Origin: Hedera helix
Taxonomy: Eukaryota > Streptophyta > Magnoliopsida > Apiales > Araliaceae
Length of the DNA stretch: 64,000 bases
NCBI GenBank assembly: GCA_947179155.2
Contig: OX359273.1
Location: 11,843,001 to 11,907,000 of the forward strand
Reading direction: 5' to 3'
How positions within the stretch are numbered: position 1 is the first letter of the stretch; every line of letters begins with the position of its first letter. The position numbers were made by a program, and so were the translations under genes. Below, piece by piece: positions 59,798-64,000 of this stretch. The notes under the pieces were generated by a model. That model had not been told where the DNA came from and made no database searches. It saw nothing but the letters and a program-made list of their open reading frames with translations.

Positions 59798-59991
59798 TGT
59801 GACGCCCCCAAATTCGGGTTCCTTGAACCACGGGTTCAATGCTCACGATGTTATTCTACTATTCAACCCCAACTATTCATTTCTGAATAACATAACTTAA
59901 TTTACAATATTACATAACTATCAAGGTTTACAGACCTTTATACATTACAAAACATTTACAAATTAACATATTACAAAAATATTATATTTAC
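59798..59991 (-). repeat. 5' LTR of chromovirus, end portion
   Basis: Plus-strand TGTGACGCCCCCAAATTCGG matches the start of the 3' LTR at 31728 with several differences. It is interrupted by a K solo LTR and resumes at 61977. Confidence 0.85.
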
Positions 59992-61971
59992 TATTGGTTT
60001 GCAAAAATATGGCATACATATAATCAAATTATTATATAAGCGCAACGGAAGCAATAAAAATCAGATTTTAAATTTTTTTGTACAAACCAATAACCCGGAT
60101 CTTTCTTATGCGACTATTATTAATTGAGGAAGGATAAAAGAATTTATACCTTTGTAGAACCAAGCTTCCACGGGTACAAGTTCATCTCCCTTTAATCCTT
60201 CACGTTCTTCTTCAAATTCACCGATTAGATTCCAAGGATCAATGTTAGCTCCCCAAGTGTTGAGCCTTTAGAGGTGATCCACCAAGAGATCTATGAATTA
60301 AAGAAGTGGATTTTTAGTTTCTCCAAACCATGGGTGGCTAGCCTTAATTCTCTCTCTCTCTCTCTAACTTCTTAGATGTAGAGAATTATGGAGTACTCTC
60401 TCTATTCTAATGAAAGAGTGTGTAACCTTCATCTATGATAAGACTCCTCTTATTTATAGATATAGTCAACCCTCTTAAACTATTTAGGATTAGGGTTTTA
60501 ATTTAATTCCCAATTTAATTAGGAACTAAATTAATTAATTACAATTCATAAACCCTTTAGGAACTTAATTATTTAATAATGAGAGTACTTCTTATTAATT
60601 AATTACTAAACCATTTAGTAACTTAATTAATTATTATAATTATAATTCCTAAACTATTTAGGAAATTAATTATTTAATAATAATATTTCTACTTATTAAT
60701 TAATTCCTAAACCATTTAGGAACTAAATAATAATACTAGTAGTAATAATAATAATAGTAATAATAATAATAATAAGACTCCTCTTATTAATTTATAATTA
60801 GTATTTCTAAAATACTAAATTATAAATATTAAGCTATTTAATTTATTATATCATCATAGTATAAATTAAATATACTTAATTTATTATTACGATTATGCCA
60901 TCCAATTCTAAAATAAATATTACTCTTTTGCGGTGTGACCCTTTAGGTTCTCCATATTAAACCCGTTGTATAATAAATAAATTAGAACAATTCTAATTCA
61001 TTTATTATGAATTAACTCTTTAATTCAAAATAAATAATTATTCCACAATAAGGGTAAACCCCCTTAGCGATTAGTCGACTTTCCAGATAATATAGATTTC
61101 AACATTTAATCGTAAAAGAACCTTTCAGCAAATAGTTACCGTACAATTCAATCCTTTTACCATACAATGTCCCAATCAAATATAAGACACGGAATTTCTG
61201 TCAAGTCTTATTTATTTGATTATATGCATTTTAATTCACAAATACACAACTCTAGTTAATGTAAATTAGAAACTCCTTTCTAATTCCATTCAACCCTGGC
61301 CAGGGATTATTGAGTTATCACTTATTGAATCGCATAGGACATTCTCTCCCTTTACTAGAAGTGGTAGATCCTTTGTTGATCATTCATCTATCTCCATGTG
61401 TACCTTATTATACCCAATCATATCCTTTGATATACCAAGAAGTCTTAAGGAATATGTCAAAGTATAACTTAGTACACACAAGATACTAAGATGATCTCAA
61501 GTTCAAGGATCACTTGTACGACTATCACATAAGGAACTCCTATTGATAGACAAGTAAAACTCCATTAGGTATTCCTTGAGCGAGTCACGTTCAGTGAACT
61601 TATTCTCTAATAAGCACCTACATACTTGCTTTAGTGTCTCTACATAAATGATTATGAGATCAATCATCCTCTTCATAAGAGCAAGCATAGTATGTACCAA
61701 TCTATCTGGATCTACTAATCCCCTTTTTAGTGATCCAACGATTATGAACAATTTTACTTTTGAGCTATCTTGAATTTAAATCTCATTAGCATGATCCTCA
61801 TCATGGTTCTAAAAGCATTGCTCGAAAACTATGGGTTTATCCATTTGATTAATTCAAGTAATTAATCATGAATAAAGAAATGTTTTGATACTTTTATTAA
61901 TAAATGAACAAGATTACAAAGTATATGCTTATCACATCAAATGCGATTGGCTTGAGGGCATATTACCTTCA
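59992..61971 (-). mobile_element. Solo LTR of K family, minus orientation
   Basis: A 1980-bp K LTR with no internal region, flanked by TTTAC at 59987-59991 and 61972-61976. The terminus reads TATTGG instead of TGTTGG, so one end base pair has mutated. Solo LTRs with a TSD arise by recombination between the two LTRs of a full element. Confidence 0.92.
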
Positions 61972-61976
61972 TTTAC

Positions 61977-62664
61977 AACAGTCCCATAACTATACAATTA
62001 TTGCTTGTTGGCCTTTTCCTTTCCTTTATCTGTCCCTGACCCCTCTGCCTGTTCGGGCTTAGCTGAAATATCGTGTTAAAGAAAGAATGAACGTAAAATA
62101 GCTTAGAAAGTACATAAATAATTAAGGGTATGACATTTCAGAATAATAAAATAAAATATTTTACAATATGGTTGAACCATTAAAGGGTTCTGTTATAGTA
62201 TATCCATAGATTCTGCACCACAACAATATGGATTTGAGGACATAACAATGAATATTTGAATTCAAAATTAATTATCACATATGTCTAACTGGATCAAAAT
62301 TGGCATTGACCTTTTCTCAAAATAGTTCAATAATGAATGAAATTAAAAGTGATTTATATGTATGAATAGCACATATTTCTGTTCAATGAATTACAAAAGA
62401 AAGTTCGAATAAAACACTTGCCTTTGTCCTCATTTATGTTTACATATAATATCTTATCCCGTTTATGCTCTACATAACCATAATATTGGTTCATGCATTA
62501 GTTACATGCTTTATCTTGATGAACAAGTTACATTTATCTATATATGTCACTTAACACATAACACGTCATTCACTTATACCTACCATATTGATCATTTTTA
62601 TCAATTTATGGTTTACAACTAACATATAATATTAAAATATTTTATTTTGGATTAAAATAAAAAA
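61977..62664 (-). repeat. 5' LTR of chromovirus, remaining portion
   Basis: Matches 3' LTR sequence from about 31.92 to 32.90 kb with substitutions and a roughly 250-bp deletion. Similarity stops at 62664 (ATTAAAATAAAAAA), where a truncated K LTR begins, so about 2 kb of this LTR is missing. Confidence 0.8.
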
Positions 62665-63374
62665 CGAAATGCATGTGATAAAATAAAATAATACTTGATA
62701 GTAATTTCATTTCTTATGTTTGATTGAGACATTTTATGATGGAAGGATTGAATTTTACGGTAACAATTTGCAAAAAGGTTATTTTATGATCAAATGTTGA
62801 AATCTATATTATTTTAAAAGTCGTTGATCGCTAAGGGGGCTTACCCTTATTGTGGAATAAATATTATTTATTTTAATAAATTAAATAGTTTAATATTTTT
62901 ATATAAATAAGATTATAATGGTTTTAATTAATTTATTCTACAACCAGTTTAATATAGAGAACCTAAAGAGTCACACCGCAAAAGAAAAATATGTATTTAA
63001 GAAACGAATGGCATAATCGTAATAATAAATTAAGTATATTTAATTTATACTATGGTGGTAGAATAAATTAAATAGTTTAATATTTATTATTTAGTATTTT
63101 GAAAATACTAATTATAAATTAATAAGAGAAGTCTTATTATTATTATTATTATTTAGTTCATAAATGGTTTATGAATTAATTAATAAAAGTACTCTTATAA
63201 TAAATAATTAAGTTTATAAATGGTTTAAGAATTGTAATTATTATATTAAATTAATTTTGTTCCTAATTAGATTGAGAGTTAAAATTAAAACCCTATTCCT
63301 AAATAGTGTAGGATGATTGGATAAATCTATAAAAAAAGATGTGTCTTATTATGATTTAAGGTTACTCATATTAT
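62665..63374 (+). repeat. Truncated, diverged K-family LTR fragment
   Basis: Follows the K LTR from about its position 740 to 1648 in plus orientation, with many substitutions and deletions (compare GACATTTTATGATGGAAGG with GACATTGTATGGTAGAATG). It lacks both LTR ends and is interrupted by the CACTA element at 63375. It is the oldest K copy here. Confidence 0.8.
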
Positions 63375-64000
63375 CACTACAATTAAATGGTCTATCAGCG
63401 ACCGCTTATTAGCGACCGAATTTCATGGCTAATGGACATTAGCGACCGCATTCGGTCGCTGATATCCGTCGCCTATAGTTTGGTCACTAACATGCATACC
63501 AGCGACGGACAATAGCGACCGAATTTTCAGCGACCACAAATGGCGACCGACTCGGTCTCTAAGCTGAGTCATCACGCATGACAACATTCGCTACGTGTAG
63601 CGACCGCTAATAGCGACCGAAAAAACAGCGACCGATATCAGCGCCCGGATTTTGAGACGAACAGCGACCGGGTAGTAGCAATAGGTTATTAGCGACCGAA
63701 TTCGGTCGCTGATTATTCTTTTAAAAAAAAAAAAAATTTTTGTTTTTTTCGATTCCTAAAAATTTCTTTACCTGTTAAACACATCCCAACACAGCACAAC
63801 ATATATATAAACGATCTAATTGAGATCTCCAACCAAATATCAAATTCTAACCAAATGAAATAACATACATTTCAAATAAATATAAAACCAACATCTAATC
63901 AAATCTTAGTACATAAATATATACAATATGATAAAAATCCAACCGTGCGTGTGTAACACAATAGAATGAATAAAATAAAAAAGCTAAGAACGATATGTGG
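63375..64000 (+). mobile_element. Left end of a CACTA (En/Spm) DNA transposon, open at window edge
   Basis: Begins CACTACAATTAAATGG and is followed by dense AGCGACCG-type subterminal repeats. Both are hallmarks of plant CACTA elements, whose terminal repeats start CACTACAA. The preceding TAT (63372-63374) is the candidate 3-bp TSD; the other end is outside. From 63715 on, the sequence is AT-rich with no coding region yet visible. Confidence 0.85.
63396..63712 (+). repeat. Subterminal AGCGACCG repeat cluster of CACTA element
   Basis: About ten direct AGCGACCG copies plus inverted CGGTCGCT copies lie within 320 bp. The inverted copies pair in ATTCGGTCGCTGAT settings and could form hairpins. 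By analogy with TNPA sites in En/Spm these are likely transposase-accessory protein binding sites. Confidence 0.85.

Larger units (their letters stand above)
31728..62664 (-). mobile_element. Decayed chromovirus (Tekay-like Ty3/gypsy), minus strand, interrupted by K elements
   Basis: The 3' LTR is 31728-34584. The internal region is 34585-40433 plus 59761-59797. The 5' LTR is 59798-59991 plus 61977-62664 and is truncated at its far end. The gag, protease, RT, RNase H, integrase and chromodomain order can be followed on the minus strand but is broken by many stops. The LTRs have diverged by substitutions and indels (the 5' LTR lacks about 250 bp present at about 32.1-32.4 kb), so it is old. 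It inserted into the Tat-type element. No TSD can be checked because the far end is lost. Confidence 0.85.

Overview
This window is a block of repeats from a flowering-plant nuclear genome, probably a eudicot. It is strongly AT-rich and is built from plant LTR retrotransposons primed by initiator-Met tRNA, a hAT-like DNA element and a CACTA element. I found no host protein gene, tRNA, rRNA or CRISPR array. Gene-poor, nested heterochromatin is the best overall reading. All family and age statements rest on motifs, target-site duplications (TSDs) and comparison by eye.

Left part (1-13.3 kb): a long LTR of a minus-strand, chromovirus-like element runs off the left edge (1-1379 and 9995-11164). 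It is split by a young, structurally complete Ty1/copia element of the Angela/BARE type (1380-9994). That element has 1539-bp LTRs differing at about 7 sites, TSD AATGT, and one intact 1322-codon gag-pol frame with all catalytic motifs. Next come a decayed minus-strand copia gag remnant (11.2-12.5 kb) and unassigned AT-rich DNA.

Middle (14.05-31.7 kb): the oldest recognisable layer is a minus-strand Ty3/gypsy pol of the Tat type, with a second, archaeal-type RNase H. Its protease codons are split by a hAT-like element (17085-31445, 8-bp TSD TCCACCGG) that carries about six copies of a ~331-bp tandem repeat. That repeat array is itself split by a very young, non-coding large retrotransposon derivative (LARD, 17596-29453). 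The LARD has 4849-bp LTRs with about 10 differences and TSD GGAAT.

Right part (31.7-62.7 kb): a decayed minus-strand chromovirus (Tekay-like, with chromodomain) was hit in its leader by a minus-strand copia element (family 'K', 40434-59760, TSD ACCTG). A plus-strand K element (49529-59169, TSD CATTC) then inserted into the 5' LTR of the first. A K solo LTR (59992-61971, TSD TTTAC) sits in the chromovirus 5' LTR. A truncated, older K LTR (62665-63374) follows and is cut by the end of a CACTA transposon that leaves the window (63375-64000).

How the parts relate: the LARD shares its primer-binding region and LTR end with the chromovirus, so a chromovirus of this type is the likely source of its enzymes. 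Both K copies carry the same disabling lesions yet have fairly similar LTRs, so they were probably also moved in trans, perhaps by an Angela-type element like the intact one here. The most unusual non-coding structures are a U3 array of seven palindromes with paired base changes, a 26-bp-periodic CpG-rich palindrome array, a four-fold GTGCAC leader motif, and a G7/C7 hairpin in the Angela leader.
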